A stretch of DNA of 64,000 bases, taken from NCBI RefSeq assembly GCF_000143535.2, contig NC_037321.1, forward strand, positions 1,302,001 through 1,366,000. Reading direction: 5' to 3'. The notes under the pieces were generated by a model. That model was not told the DNA's origin, made no database searches, and saw only the letters and a list, made by a program, of their open reading frames with translations. Position numbers and translations under genes: made by a program. Below are positions 36,908 through 48,562 of this stretch, piece after piece. The first letter of the stretch is position 1; every line of letters begins with the position of its first letter. The DNA comes from Botrytis cinerea B05.10. Lineage: Eukaryota; Ascomycota; Leotiomycetes; Helotiales; Sclerotiniaceae.

Positions 36908-37696
36908 TTTAACCGAACATCGGCCATTGATCAAGACACCCGGTCACATGACAGTATACATTTCTCCAAAGATACACAGCAGTGAACCCTTTACAGAAAT
37001 TTGCAAAACTCATCAAATGATAACCATTGAGGGAATGAAGAATGTTTTGGAGCTTCTAAACTTGACCAGTAGTCGAATTGTCGAATCTTGACTGACACGC
37101 TATCTTTAAAAGCCCCGCATACTCCGGATCAACGAACAAGAAGACAGACAAATATTAATGAAGGTCGTGGAGGAAATCGGAGTAGAGGATGCGTCAATTG
37201 GAGGGGAAAAAGAGTTACGCCAGAGGGATGGGAGTGGGTGGTGATATCTTTATGAAAGAATAAGTGAGAATTGATGTCATTAATGGATTGTCACTTGAGC
37301 AGCCGGATTCTATCTATCATTGATTCTCGTTTGGACTGTTCACATAAGCAAATAACAAGGAAACTGCAATCGTTATATCAAGAATTATATATAGCTATGC
37401 TTTAATTAAAAACAGTCGTTAATATCATAAGGACTCGACAAAATTCCTATCTAAAACGACCCCGAGGTATGTATCTAGTAATGATTCCAAAAGAATATAA
37501 AACCTCCAACACTCCTATGGATATACAATCTACTGCGATTCCTCTACTATCTAAAAATGAGCTTTATGCACTGCACTTTGAATCAGTGCTATCAATATGA
37601 ACCAATCACCCTATGTAAACCAACCCACCCAAAACGCCCCCTAATCCCAAGCCTGACTATGCAAATCGAGAATCATCCAAGGCTACGTAAAATTCG
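36908..37696. other. Intergenic: distal HSP10 upstream region and kinase 3' flank
   Basis: About 800 bp, A/T-rich towards 37380-37440. No gene supported. Confidence 0.5.
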
Positions 37697-40397
37697 TTAT
37701 TTCGAGGAAGGAGGTGGTGTTGGTGGCTCAAGAGTATGTGTGTGGCCTGGAGCTGATATAGGTTTGCCATCTGAGTCTTGGCGGCATATCACTGTATCTC
37801 TTACCCAAGGGTTGTCCAGTATCTGTCCCATCGTAGCTCTCTTCTTTGGATCCAGCTTCAACATCAATCCGATAATCTCTCTACTCTCTCTGGGTAGGAG
37901 ACGAAGTAATCTATCTGGTCCTTTGATCACTTCTGGCTTTGGTGGCTCAGGAGGCTTCTTTGATTCAATAGAATTAATCAAGGTGAGCATATCAACATCA
38001 GAGCCGCAGCCGTTAGGGCCGTTTTGGCCGTTTTTCGAATGAGAAGATTTGGTATCCGACTCCTTTGTGGTTGGTGTGACTGTTCCATTATGATGTTCTG
38101 GTCTTGGTGATGGAGGAGAGGCAAATAATTTGAAGGAATTATCTGTCATTCTAGGCATTTTCCATGGGAATCGACGTAAAGACATGCAACAGAAGATGAT
38201 TGCAAGGGACCAGATATCAGCTGGCTGTGGGTCATATCTCTTCTCGTCATACACCTCTGGGGCGAGATAAGGATCGGAGCCAACAATACCTACAACAAGA
38301 ATGTTAGCATAATTTTGTAAAGAAGTTCAAGTAACGTACCACTGGATAGCGTGATACCTCCTTCAAAGGGATACAAGAACACGCTAGCACTGCCAAAATC
38401 GATAATCTTCATGATACCATATTGGTTGACCACCACGTTATCAAGTTTCAGATCTCGATGGGCTAGGCCCATACTATGCAAGTATGTGACACCACTCAAA
38501 ATCTGGAGAAATGAGCAGGTAACCTCTTCTTTCGACATTTTGCCAGTCATGACAACGGCAAATAGATCGTAAGGTGCATATTCCATAACCTCGTACCATT
38601 TTCCTTTCTCCTGCACAATATCCAATGTTTCAATAATGTTACCATGATGTAGAGTTGATCCTATACAGAATTCGGCAGTCACTTTCTTCGTGTATTCCTT
38701 TTCTGATTCATATGAATGCCTGGCGCGAAACTCCTTTACGGCGAACGTTTTACCATCACTGCTTCGCTTCATGAGACGTACGGAGCCTCCAGCTCCAGCT
38801 CCAAGAACCTTTCCAAACTTGCCATATTTCGAAGTTAGCCCGTGATCATCACCAAATGGAAGCTGCTGTCCCTTGCCAGATGGCGATGATTTGTTTATTG
38901 AAGAACCGGATTTAGTTGATGGTGTTGGAGAACCAGCACGCTTGGCTTTGTGTTGACCAATTTTCAAGAATCGTTTGAGCTCTGACATGGAACCATGAGT
39001 TTTGTGTATTGTTGATGTACTATCATCGTGGACACCTGATAAATGATTTTTATGTCCGAACAATCCAGTGTGTCGTTTCTCGACGCCTTGTGCTGGTGTC
39101 TTTCCGTCTGCGGCACTTCTGGAGGATCTAGGCAAGCTAGTTGTGGATGAGCTTGGAGATTGTCGGTTCTTTGCGCCTACCGCGCCGAATCTGAACCTTG
39201 ACTCGATAGCCTCGGCATTCTTGGGCTGCGGGACTCTTCTAGATGCTGCGTAAGGATCATCTATATCACCGGCTGGTGTAAAAGGTCTGCTGTAGGCCGA
39301 GGGAGTAGCAGAACGGGTGGGACTAGGTTCTCGAGATGCAGGAACAGAGGTGTCGTTTGCAGTTGGACCAATCGAAAAAGTATGATGTGGTTTTGATCGA
39401 ACTGATTCGTTCGAATTGCTATTAGGGCTAGTCATTATTTGCCCAGATGATCCAGGTCGAGAGGCATCAGCGTTTGTAGTTGAGGGTGAGGTTCTAGGTG
39501 GTGAAATCTGAGGTGTCATAGCTGCCGGATCTCCCTCCGCAGCCACTTTCTGGACAGGAACCCCCTTTGCTGCTTCGGTCGGAGCATCTCTCGATCGTGT
39601 TGCAGCAGGGGTTATGGGTGGAGAATGCATGGATGACGTTCGAGGACTTTGATGGGGGGAGGGTCGACTCGAAGAACTGTGTGTGTTATATCGGCTAGCT
39701 TCTCGCGAATTCTCTTCGGTTGAGGGTATCTACAATTCAATGAGTTAGTAGGATAGCAAAAGACTTAAAAAAAGAAACAGAGTCAAAATTATGAACAATA
39801 GCAATATGCGCTATTGTGGGCCATATAATGCGTATTCCTTGCAAAGCAAATTGTGGTTCTTAATGCATAGGGTCTACTAAATCTAGCCCGCAGTTCTGCC
39901 AAATGTTGGCTTTGTTGCAGTTTGACACTTCAAGCTGAAATATAAACCTACACTGGCAGAGCCCTCGAAAATGTAGAATGTTGCAAATAGGAATGACGTA
40001 CTCTCGAAGCTGGTAGAGACACAGGCTCGAATGCAAATTGGCTCATGCGACGTTCTTGTAGATGAGTTCCTTGAAGTGATTTCGATAGCTGATCTAAATC
40101 TACCTGCTCCTTATTTGACATGTTCTGCACAGCCGTGCTATGATCCAGACCAGCGAAGCTTGCATCCGGTGCTATCTGCTCGTTGACCGCGGCGAACCGG
40201 ACTTGTGGGGAACCTTCAGTAGAGGATTTGCCGTTCAATTTGAAAGGTGCAGAGCCTGCTTGGCCATTGTTAGCCTTCTTTTCTCAAAGCATGTTGACAA
40301 GATGTCGTGATTGGGTCAACAACAGCAGCAGTAAGCGCAGAAACTCACCAAGCGGGGCGGCCTGAGTAGACGACGATGGTGCTTGAGGTTCAGCCAT
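37697..40397 (-). CDS. hal4: Serine/threonine protein kinase of the HAL4/SAT4 (Npr1/Hal5) family
   Basis: Exons 40349-40397, 40002-40255, 38340-39729 and 37697-38289 give 761 aa; all phases fit. Residues 1-390 are a Ser/Thr/Pro-rich disordered region with many possible phosphosites. The kinase domain starts at [18 protein letters not shown] (a glycine loop of the G-x-G-x-x-G type) and has AVKEF (the ATP-anchoring lysine), HRDLKLDN (catalytic loop), IIDFGSA and [11 protein letters not shown] (activation segment and APE), so it should be active. An insert of about 70 residues after [11 protein letters not shown] is typical of the Npr1/Hal5 fungal kinase group. In yeasts HAL4/SAT4 with HAL5 stabilises the Trk potassium transporter and confers salt tolerance. 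That role is inferred by family. Intron 2 is long (272 nt) with a TACTAAC branch site. Confidence 0.9.
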
Positions 40398-43190
40398 AGT
40401 GAGAGTGATGGGGGGGTATAGGATGTTGGAGCAATTGCACTATGGTCGAGGATAGCCCTCCGGAGCCTTCACGAAAGTCGGGGCAGGTTGTAAGTGTGAA
40501 GGTTGATTCTGAAAGGAGAATTTGGAGGTTTGATGGTGGGGCTTTCGGAGCGTTTCTCTTGAGTCAAAAGCGGATACAACACAGTAAGAGAGCAAACTAA
40601 ACGGAATAAGAAGCCGAGATGATAAGTTTTGCACCAATCGATGAATGATCAACCATCGGATTGGATATCCAGCAAAGAGAAGATAGAAACTGCAAACGAG
40701 GTGAGTAATTAATCGTGCAAAGTAGGGTACAGTATGCAAGTACAGTATGCAATTTTGGCTGTTTTTGCAAAATGAAGTATTTGAAGATTCTTTGCTCGAA
40801 TCTTCTCTAGTTGATTCGATTAGATCATGTACAACCAAGAAATTTATGTACCCGTCGCAAACAGCATGGACAAATGGACAAGAACTGGGAGCGGAGGTAG
40901 TAGAAACACCAAGGCCGGATCTTTGAGGATTTTCAATGGGTGGTGGGTTGGTAGACTGGGAGTAGGCAAAAGTCAAAGTGCAAGTCAAACTTTGAGTGGA
41001 GGAAGGATTTTGGATGGTGGATGGTGGATGTTGGGTGGGTGGAACAAGAATAATGATGACGGGTTGCCGGTTAATAGTTGAACCTTGAATGCAAGAGGCC
41101 AAGAGACCCTAGATCACAAGCAATGTCTAGACTGGAATTGGCAAGGTAATACTCGATGCTTGATGAAGGAGGAAAGGACCAATGCAGTAGCACGAGCGAA
41201 ACGAAGATGTGTACTGCTTTGTCGCTATTCTGCAATCGGGAGTCGGGAAAAGCAAGAGTGATATGATAGGGCGGATGTGCACCGGCTGTAATCGTTATGA
41301 GAAGATGACGGTATGATGTATAATGTGCGATATACTTCGCGTATGATGTAAGCCGGATGATAATTTACGTTGGACTACTGATCGAGTTGCCATATACAAC
41401 GAACGATACAACGGGCCAAGATACGACACAAACGTGGATGCGATGGATGGAGAAATTGCACCGCTGATTTCGAGATCGTTCATCAAAAGGATATTGCGAA
41501 GAAATGAGAAAACCCTCAATGGATAGACTCGTGCCGAGCCCAGGGTTGAAGATAATTTCCATTGACTCGCATTCATTTGGACTACCATTGCCTGCTAATA
41601 TCGTAATATGAAAAACAAGTCTTTGGCTTCTTGTCTACATCCGGTCAGGTTAGGCCATCACCGCTTGGAACAGGAAAACTCTTTACGAGGTCTACTACGG
41701 GTTCGCCTTTGGATTTTCAACACATCACATGCGATTGATGCAAGAAAGAAAATTGATGTTTTTTTTTCCGCGTACATCGTAGATAGATAGACACCTAGGC
41801 ATTCTTCGTCCTCAGCAAATCATACAAGTTGACATTATCATTATCTAGGTCTCGACCGCCATCCTTCCGTTTCGAGGTAGGCATTATGGAGAGCGGTGGA
41901 TCGAAATTTCACCAGAGGCAGGATAAAAATAAATAGATGGAGAAAATTGAAAGCTAGCCCAACCTAGAGCTGGATATTCACAGGCCATCCACAGAGGAGA
42001 GGCACGCACGAAGACGGCCGTCCTTCAGTCAGTACATGTGGCTGACTGGCGATGCTGTGTTTCGAATCCGCCTTGTAAACTTTGATGAGAAAGGGGGCAA
42101 CCTATCAATAAGTACGGGCATGCCATCTTTACTCCTTACACTGGTTACAGCAAACTCATTACAACAAACTCATTACAGCAAATAAGGCATATGTCTCGAT
42201 GTAATTGGAACCAGCAATTCTCCTACAATGGAGAAATTGGCCCCGTCTCGAGTCGCTCAAATCAGAAGACTCAAATTAATACCAGGCATCTCTAATTGCT
42301 TAATTCGCCAAAGTCTTCGTCTTGCACAGCAGCTCAGCAGGTACAAGATTATGCATGTCGGGCCTGTAGACTCATCGCGGCGCCTGCTTGCTTGTACAAC
42401 ATTCGCATCGTATTTTGTCCCGGCACATCCGACACGGAGCATCGTTGATGAGTGGATCGTTGCACATTTCTTGGGGGGCGATTTGGTTTGTAGATCTTCC
42501 TGCTTTATGGACACTAATGGCTGCATTGGTCGAAGATAGCTGGGTTCGCTGGGATTCGCTTCTTCTAGGTTTCTTCTAGAACTCCACTGTCAAAGCCAAG
42601 CCTAAGTGATACCGAATTTTACCGAGGACAACCCCTGAAGGCCCGATTTCGCTGCTGGGGTTGCGCAAAAGGTTCCAGAAGGATTGGAGGAGGTGACGAC
42701 ACGTGATCCAATTAGCTCGAGGCAATCCGGAGTTCGTCTCGGATTTCCAATGAGAGACATCCGTTCCGTGAAGAGACATCGTAGGAAGCATGACCTCCCG
42801 TGCCTATCTACTTCAGTATTTACTCTCGCGGGGCGCCCAATAATCAAGTATCTTGAAGCGCAGTTTTAATTCAGGGCAAAATGAAACAAATGTGCCAAGT
42901 GTGCATGGCTTTGGAAAGGTTTGTATTGATTCATGATTCCATTTCTGAGCGTTCTACTGGACGGACACCCATAGATCGGATCCATCGATCCTGTTCACGA
43001 AATGCTCATGTCCTAGTCGAAACATTCTCGAAGTTAAACAGTCATGAAATCGTCTATCTTACACCATGTAATCTCAGGTTTCCCTCTGAGAGTAGTGTAC
43101 ATATGAATCCCAACGCCGCCGCAATGATACCACACATGTAAATTGACTCGGCTTTTGCGAATCAGCCTGATCGACAACCCCTCACCCCCT
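40398..43190. other. Long gene-free region upstream of the kinase
   Basis: 2.8 kb with no supported gene. It contains a GGATGGT-rich purine stretch (about 41008-41041), a T run near 41758 and a 14-bp triplicated repeat (42145-42186). The 220-codon minus frame at 40440-41102 has no domain and probably lies within the kinase 5' leader/promoter. Smaller frames at 42228-43141 look random. Confidence 0.5.
42145..42186. repeat. 14-bp tandem repeat, 3 copies
   Basis: Unit ttacagcaaactca at 42145, 42159 (one change) and 42173 (diverged at its end). Confidence 0.85.
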
Positions 43191-43766
43191 TCATGCGACA
43201 ACTTTAACCCCAATGGTTTTCGCTTGCGCAATTACTGATTTGCAAAGCCCCTCCAAAGATAAACCCGATAGGCGCAATTCCGATTGTTTTATTTTGGCAA
43301 TCTCGTAGATGTGCTTCAAACTGACAGTACCCACAACCGTTGTCGAATCTGGTGCTCCCTTCAGCTTTCCCTTTTTCGCTTCAACACCCGCAGCACTGAG
43401 AAGTAGCCATGATGTTGATGGTGTGCGTAGTTCGAAATGAAATGATCGATCTGGTCGTACGGTAACTCTCGCAGGAATTGGGGTTCCTGCATTCATATGG
43501 GCAGTTCTCGCGTTGAATTCCTAGCGAAACAATTAGACTAACTGACCGATTGAGAATGACAAATGTGTATTTTTGAGACAAGTGAACTCGAAGAAGCGCC
43601 AAAGTTCAAGAACTGCGCAACTTGGGGATATGCGTACCTTGCAAAAATCCATTGACTTCACACCTTTACTACCCAATGCAGGACCGACAGGAGGACTAGG
43701 GCTGGCTTGTCCTGCTCCGACTATGAGCTTCACAATCACATCTGAAGCTGCGCGTGCTTTCGACAT
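43191..43766 (-). CDS. MRPL19: Mitochondrial large-subunit ribosomal protein uL11m
   Basis: Exons 43638-43766 and 43191-43520 join at a codon boundary to give 152 aa. The N-terminal L11 domain reads [25 protein letters not shown], the hallmark proline-rich helix that contacts the GTPase-associated centre of 23S-type rRNA. Next is MDFCK|EFNART, then [25 protein letters not shown]. The C-terminal rRNA-binding domain is [16 protein letters not shown]...[19 protein letters not shown]. Its modest length and lack of a long tail fit the bacterial-type mitochondrial protein rather than the cytosolic L12. It sits head-to-head with SVF1. Confidence 0.95.
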
Positions 43767-44238
43767 CGTGATTGAAGTGCTGGCGAGGAAAATGTCCTGG
43801 TAATGAAGCTATCTCGAGGTCAATTTGACAAATTAAAATTTTAGGCCGCGTCTGTCGCCTTGTCGATAAGGTTCTGCAAATGACATGGGGTTTTTTGGTC
43901 AAGGATCTTTTCAGCCTTTCAAGGTTACCCCAAATTTTAGATAATCCACATGCCGAAACTCATTTGATTTCTGTAAAATGATGCGACACAATGCCTTTTA
44001 CTACAATACGTCATTTGTATACAAATTGATATTCTTCGCAAACGACAGCAAGATTGATCCCTTCTAAATCTATGAAAGGGGCTTGCACGTGATCAAATAT
44101 GGATGATGTGTGCGTTAGGCAGGAACAAAGTGATGGGGGGTCATTTTGGTACTTGAAGGACGGTTGCCCCTCTCTCAAAAGCAAGCATCACAATAAATCA
44201 TTTCAATTCCCAAAGATACAACAATACGAATATCCAAG
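43767..44238. promoter_or_regulatory. Shared upstream region of MRPL19 (-) and SVF1 (+)
   Basis: 472 bp between divergent start codons; it must hold both promoters. No recognised element assigned. Confidence 0.5.
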
Positions 44239-45493
44239 ATGATGAACTGGGCCAAAAAGACAATGGCCAATGTTGCTGGCACAGCGGAACCAATCTATGG
44301 ACCGTCAGCAATTATACCAGTCGGCAAGCAAGCAGAAACCACGCCATACACTGAACTTTCGAGAGAAGATATGAAATGGGTCGCTATGGACTCAACGAGC
44401 GTAGAGACTCAGACTTTCTATTTCATGGCCAATAGTGGACACATTGCTATGGCGCAAATTATACACAGTAATGTTATGTATGACTTACACTTCTCTCCTT
44501 GTAGGAATGAAATGCTGACACTATAGGAAGTGGCGTGCGAACGACAACTCAGTTCAACTGCAAAATCTCCTATCCTAAAGGCAGCTCAAAGCCTAATCTA
44601 TGGAGTTCCGATCAACTCAGCAACGTCGAATTCAGCGATGATAAAACCTGCTTTTACGCAGACGATGTTGCCATTGATCTTTCTGAGGATGGCACAGAAT
44701 ATACTATCAAATCCATGACAAATGAAGCATCCATCGTCAACCTCACAGTGACACGAGTTGCTCCTGGCTTCCATGTCGGCAAAGATGGCAAATCATACTA
44801 TGGCACAGATCCAAAGGCTCCTTGGGGTTCGATGAGACATGCATTTTGGCCACGAACCATCACCAAAGGATCCATTACAACCAAAGATGGGTCGATAGAC
44901 TTCAAGGGAAAGGCATTATTCATACATGCTCTCCAGGGAATGAAACCACACCACGCTGCCGCAAAGTGGAATTTTGTCAACTATCAAGGTCCACAATTTT
45001 CAGCTATAATGATGGAATACACAACACCTCCAGCATATGGCTCTACGGTTGTCAGTGTCGGTGGCATAGTCAAGGACGGTGAAATCATCTGTGCTGGTGC
45101 TGGAAATACCGCAATACACACCAGGATCAAGAATGATGAGGATGCTGGCTGGCCGGAACCAGAGGCTGTCAAATTCGATTGGCAAGGGAAGACAAAGGAT
45201 GGAAAATCTGTTTCTGGTTTAATCGAAACAGACCTCGAGGAAAGACTCGATAGAGTTGATGTTATGGCTGAAGTCCCTGGGTTTGTAAAGAAAATTGTCG
45301 GCAATGTCGCTGGAACAAGACCATATATCTACCAGGTTTGTCATACATATGCTTCTACGGAATTCTCTGATACTAATACTACATGTAGTACTCCCCGCGC
45401 AACAAGCCTACCACCTTGACACTGAAGATCGGAGATGAAGAAATTACAGAAGAGGGTGTTCTCTACACCGAAGCAACGTTTATTTCCGAATGA
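44239..45493 (+). CDS. SVF1: Svf1-like survival factor (oxidative stress/sphingolipid homeostasis)
   Basis: Exons 44239-44477, 44531-45335 and 45389-45493 give 382 aa. After the start [21 protein letters not shown] comes the lipocalin-like Svf1 fold: the first half has [19 protein letters not shown] and [18 protein letters not shown], the second half [26 protein letters not shown]. The end is TEATFISE. The first intron uses acceptor GGAAG|TGGCG, the only choice that restores NVIGVRTTTQ. Yeast Svf1 protects against oxidative and cold stress and moves ceramides from ER to Golgi; its N-terminal amphipathic helix matches the first residues here. A second in-frame ATG follows immediately at 44242. 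Confidence 0.93.
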
Positions 45494-45931
45494 TACCTTG
45501 GGACTCGAGTTTATGACATTGATGTTTTAACTTGTTATTATTTTTTATTTTCGGGCGTCAGCAGAACGAGAGACATATCATGGGTGCGTTGGAGAATAAG
45601 TACATACATTGTAGGGCTTGGAGATATCTTATGGAGTAATAGAGTCTCTTTAGGAGGCTTGGATATCAACAGAATTTCTTGTTTCCAATAATAAAATTGC
45701 TAAGTCCATATCTAGCATTGTAAAAGTGAGACCTGAGTAAGGAAAGGCCAGAAAAACGCGCTAGCATCAAATCTCGTGACTTCGTTTCCCCTCCGCTTCC
45801 CAGCCGCGTTCAACTTTCGTTTGCTCAGTCCCTTTCAACTTTTGAACAACTGTTTCCATGTACGGTTGAGTAACAACATTACGATATCCCCCTACTTCCT
45901 CCAAAGCCGTACGTTACCTCTTTTTAACAAA
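45494..45931. other. Intergenic: SVF1 3' flank and H4-variant promoter
   Basis: About 440 bp. The upstream open frame from 45776 is in frame with the H4-variant ATG but starts in pyrimidine-rich leader sequence. No other gene. Confidence 0.5.
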
Positions 45932-46642
45932 ATGGCACGAGAATCATTTTCCTCACCATACACTCGAAAAGGTCATCATTCGATGGCTGGAAAGACCGTC
46001 ATGTCAAGCGCCCTTGGCGGAGGCAAGGGTAAGACTGGGCCAGGTGGTAGGGGAATTGGAGGTGCTTCTCGTTCGAGAAGACACCGGTAAGCTTTCTGGA
46101 TCGATCTCTATGATTTTACCATCCTTTGGAGATTCTTGAAGTTACTTCATCTATCACTGCCCTCCAGGATTACACAATTCACAAATACAATGGACGATCT
46201 TCTGACATGCTTCCGATTTCAGAAAGGTCTTGAAAGATAACATCAATGGTATTACCAAAGGTGATATTCGGTTAGTACCTCCACGATAAGGCTGAAGCTG
46301 CCAACTAACCATAATTCATAGACGTCTAGCACGCAGAGGCGGTGTCAAACGTATCTCATCGATGATCTATGGCGATGTCCGTGAGGCGATTAAGTCACGT
46401 TTGAATGATGTCTGTGCCTTGCTACAATGCTGAGATCGTCGTTTCTAATACCTTACAGGTTCTGAAGGATTGCGTCGCATTAGTTGAACACTCAAAGAGG
46501 AAGACGGTCACTGTCAACGATGTGGGTTCCATATGCTACAATTGCTGGTTGAGAGTCAAAGCTGATAATGCCATGTTAGGTCATTTGGGCATTGCGTCGT
46601 CAAGGAAGACCTATTTATGGTTTTGACAACATCGACAAGTGA
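45932..46642 (+). CDS. hH4v: Histone H4 variant
   Basis: Five exons: 45932-46086, 46223-46270, 46322-46409, 46459-46521 and 46580-46642, giving 138 aa. The histone fold is plain: HRKVLKDNINGITKGDIRRL, then ARRGGVKRISSMIYGDV, VEHSKRKTVTVND and VIWALRRQGRPIYGFD. Canonical H4 is 103 aa and nearly invariant. Here the tail before HRK (residues 51-53) is 33 residues longer and lacks the usual K5/K8/K12/K16 pattern. Helix 2 reads GDVREAIKSRLNDVLKDCVALVEHS in place of the normal EETRGVLKTF. Five residues (DNIDK) follow GF. The genomic exon count (four introns) also differs from standard H4 genes. Neurospora has a comparable variant called hH4v. It is presumably incorporated into chromatin at special times or places; that is inference. 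M18 and M24 could also serve as starts. Confidence 0.9.
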
Positions 46643-47091
46643 ACGGTTGCACGCCGTTGATGTGCATTTCGATTATTTTGCGAGGATACCCGTTGCGTGC
46701 GTATTTGTAAGACCATTTATGGATATGGGAATGTTGGCGCGCAACACTTTTCGTTGTTAAGCCACGATTTTTTTTAGATAAAAAAAGACAAGACATTGAG
46801 GGATATGTCGAGCGGAAGAAGTATGTTTGTAACAAAACTCTGATGATAATATGGTATTGGAAGGAGGAGAATCGAATCGAGGCCATCAGATTATGAGCAG
46901 GCTTTATACAAAAGTGTTTTCAACTTCTATCGGTCCTCTCCTATCTGTCCAGGCAAGATGGCCTGTCTGCATTCAATTTCCTTTTTATGTGCTTAAGTGA
47001 GCATATAACTCGATACCAAACCTTTTTGAGTGCTGTTCCTCACATCGTCCTACGCCGTCGTCGTGATCCTCCCCATTCCTCTACCGCCCCC
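46643..47091. other. Convergent intergenic region
   Basis: 450 bp between the H4-variant stop and the Pmp3-like stop; includes a T-rich run near 46769. No gene. Confidence 0.5.
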
Positions 47092-47625
47092 TTAGCGAGC
47101 GCTTGGGTGCATCATTTCCGGTCCCACATCGCTATGCATTCTCAGCACCTCGCTTCTCTCATCGTTTCTCCCATTTTGACTCTTTTTCCCCATGTATCCT
47201 CTCCCTTTCTTCTCCAATTTTTCCACTCTCTCGCTCTCTCTCTTCTCCCACAACTCATCTATACGTCTTGAACTGGCACCTCCGTACCAGACTCTCTCAC
47301 TATAAATACCCATTTTCGGCCCGCCTGGATACTGTCCTTTCCGAACTTTACTCTTTCGAGAGAAATACGTGCAGGTTATGTAGAAACCGTGGATATGGCC
47401 AGGAATAACGCCAAGGAGGAAAAGGATAGTATTGAGGAGACAGTCGGCACCCACGCCTGCGATCTGGGATGATTGTTAACTCATGTGAGCGGATTTGGGG
47501 TTGAGAGACGTGTATTGAGAAAGAATGGGGCAGTGAAACGGAAAGAAAAGAACTTACAGCCATGACTGTCACGGGTGGACCTTTACTTCGATTAGTATCC
47601 TTATTGTACAACCGATGCTGGAAGA
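47092..47625 (-). CDS. Pmp3/UPF0057-like small membrane protein (5' exon unresolved)
   Basis: Two exons are clear: 47558-47625 and 47092-47463, joined at a codon boundary. They read NKDTNRSKGPPVTVMA|IAGVGADCLLNTILFLLGVIPGHIHGFYI. The GADxLLN...GxIPGHIH motif is the Pmp3/RCI2 signature for the second membrane helix. A basic, glycine-containing cytoplasmic tail follows (RKSKVRKGQYPGGPKMG) and ends in an acidic/basic helix. Pmp3-type proteins sit in the plasma membrane and affect ion homeostasis and salt tolerance. The exon at 47558-47625 begins after a TTTTCTGCAG acceptor and needs one base from an earlier exon, which I could not fix. A short 8-bp repeat lies where the intron should be. An alternative is a start at the ATG of TVMA. 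Confidence 0.7.
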
Positions 47626-47733
47626 CTGCAGAAAATAAACATACAGAAAATGTTAATCAAAAACATCAATAATCTTTCTCGAATCATCTTGACTTGGAGT
47701 CTCAAACACAGCGTAAATATAGTTCGTTGCCCT

Positions 47734-47757
47734 GTTCAAATGTTCAAATGTTCAAAT
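47734..47757. repeat. 8-bp tandem repeat, 3 copies
   Basis: Three perfect adjacent copies of gttcaaat. Confidence 0.9.
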
Positions 47758-48237
47758 GCACAAACATACACCGAAGTTCGCAAAAGGAATCAAATTTTCC
47801 AAAAAAAAATAAAAATAAAAATTAAACAAAATACACGACTTTTTAATCGCACTTATCATATCATTGTAATCTTAGGACTTTTGAAAGTGGAAGAGAGAAC
47901 TTGAATATTATATTGGGCTTGACTCGTAAGCTATCTATTATTGATACCAAGAGCTGGGTGTGTTGGATCCTGTTCTTTCGAATGAAGAGAGCAGGGATAA
48001 GAGCTTGGTTCTGGGTGATGACGATGACCGTGAGCTGCATGTGAGAATGAGAGGTTAAATGTTAATGTTTCCGGGAGAAGGTAGATAGACGAAAGTAAAA
48101 GAGCACATGAAATAATGTTATCTATGCTTGTATTAGATGAGATGAGTCTACAACAATACAACATCGATGTTTAGTTCGCAATAGCGAATAGTGACATATC
48201 AACTTATGGAGTAGCTAATTAAGCTGCTGTGCTAATA

Positions 48238-48280
48238 GCTAGCATCTGGAGCCATTAGTCCCAGGGTAGAAGATGCTAGC
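48238..48280. repeat. Inverted repeat with hairpin potential
   Basis: Arms gctagcatct (48238-48247) and agatgctagc (48271-48280) are perfectly complementary, separated by 23 bases that also contain a smaller ctgg/ccag pairing. Confidence 0.75.
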
Positions 48281-48562
48281 ACTTACCTTACCTGGCTAGT
48301 AATAGCGATCTAAAACAAACAACCATATCATTGACAGAACCGGTAGCAATCAACTTACACATGCACACGAGAAACTCTTCACACAAACACACACACAAGT
48401 CGATTGGGCACAAAGACCATAGTCACGTGCTCAGGCGTTCCATACCCATGTAATTACCGATGCTCTTAGAATTAATTGAACCTTGCAAACGCGTCAAGCT
48501 TTCCCTCGCAACAATCACATTTTGGAATTTTGGTACATGATAAATCGAATTCTAGATTCATC

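Larger units (their letters stand above)
47626..48562. other. Intergenic: unresolved 5' part of the Pmp3-like gene and HLTF-like promoter
   Basis: A triplicated gttcaaat (47734-47757) and a hairpin-capable inverted repeat (48238-48280) lie here. A possible minus-strand exon ends with GHRHHPEPSSYPCSLHSKEQ (47931-48040, after an acceptor ACATGCAG) but cannot be joined with confidence to the Pmp3-like exons. Confidence 0.4.

Noticed and set aside
40440..41102. 220-codon minus-strand frame upstream of the kinase
   Set aside because: Composition looks like translated simple sequence (runs of P, S, T), no domain, and it lies in the kinase leader/promoter zone.
46522..46626. Read-through C-terminus of the H4 variant (VGSICYNCWLRVK...)
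   Set aside because: A 58-nt intron with a GTGGGT donor restores the canonical VIWALRRQGRPIYGF end in phase.
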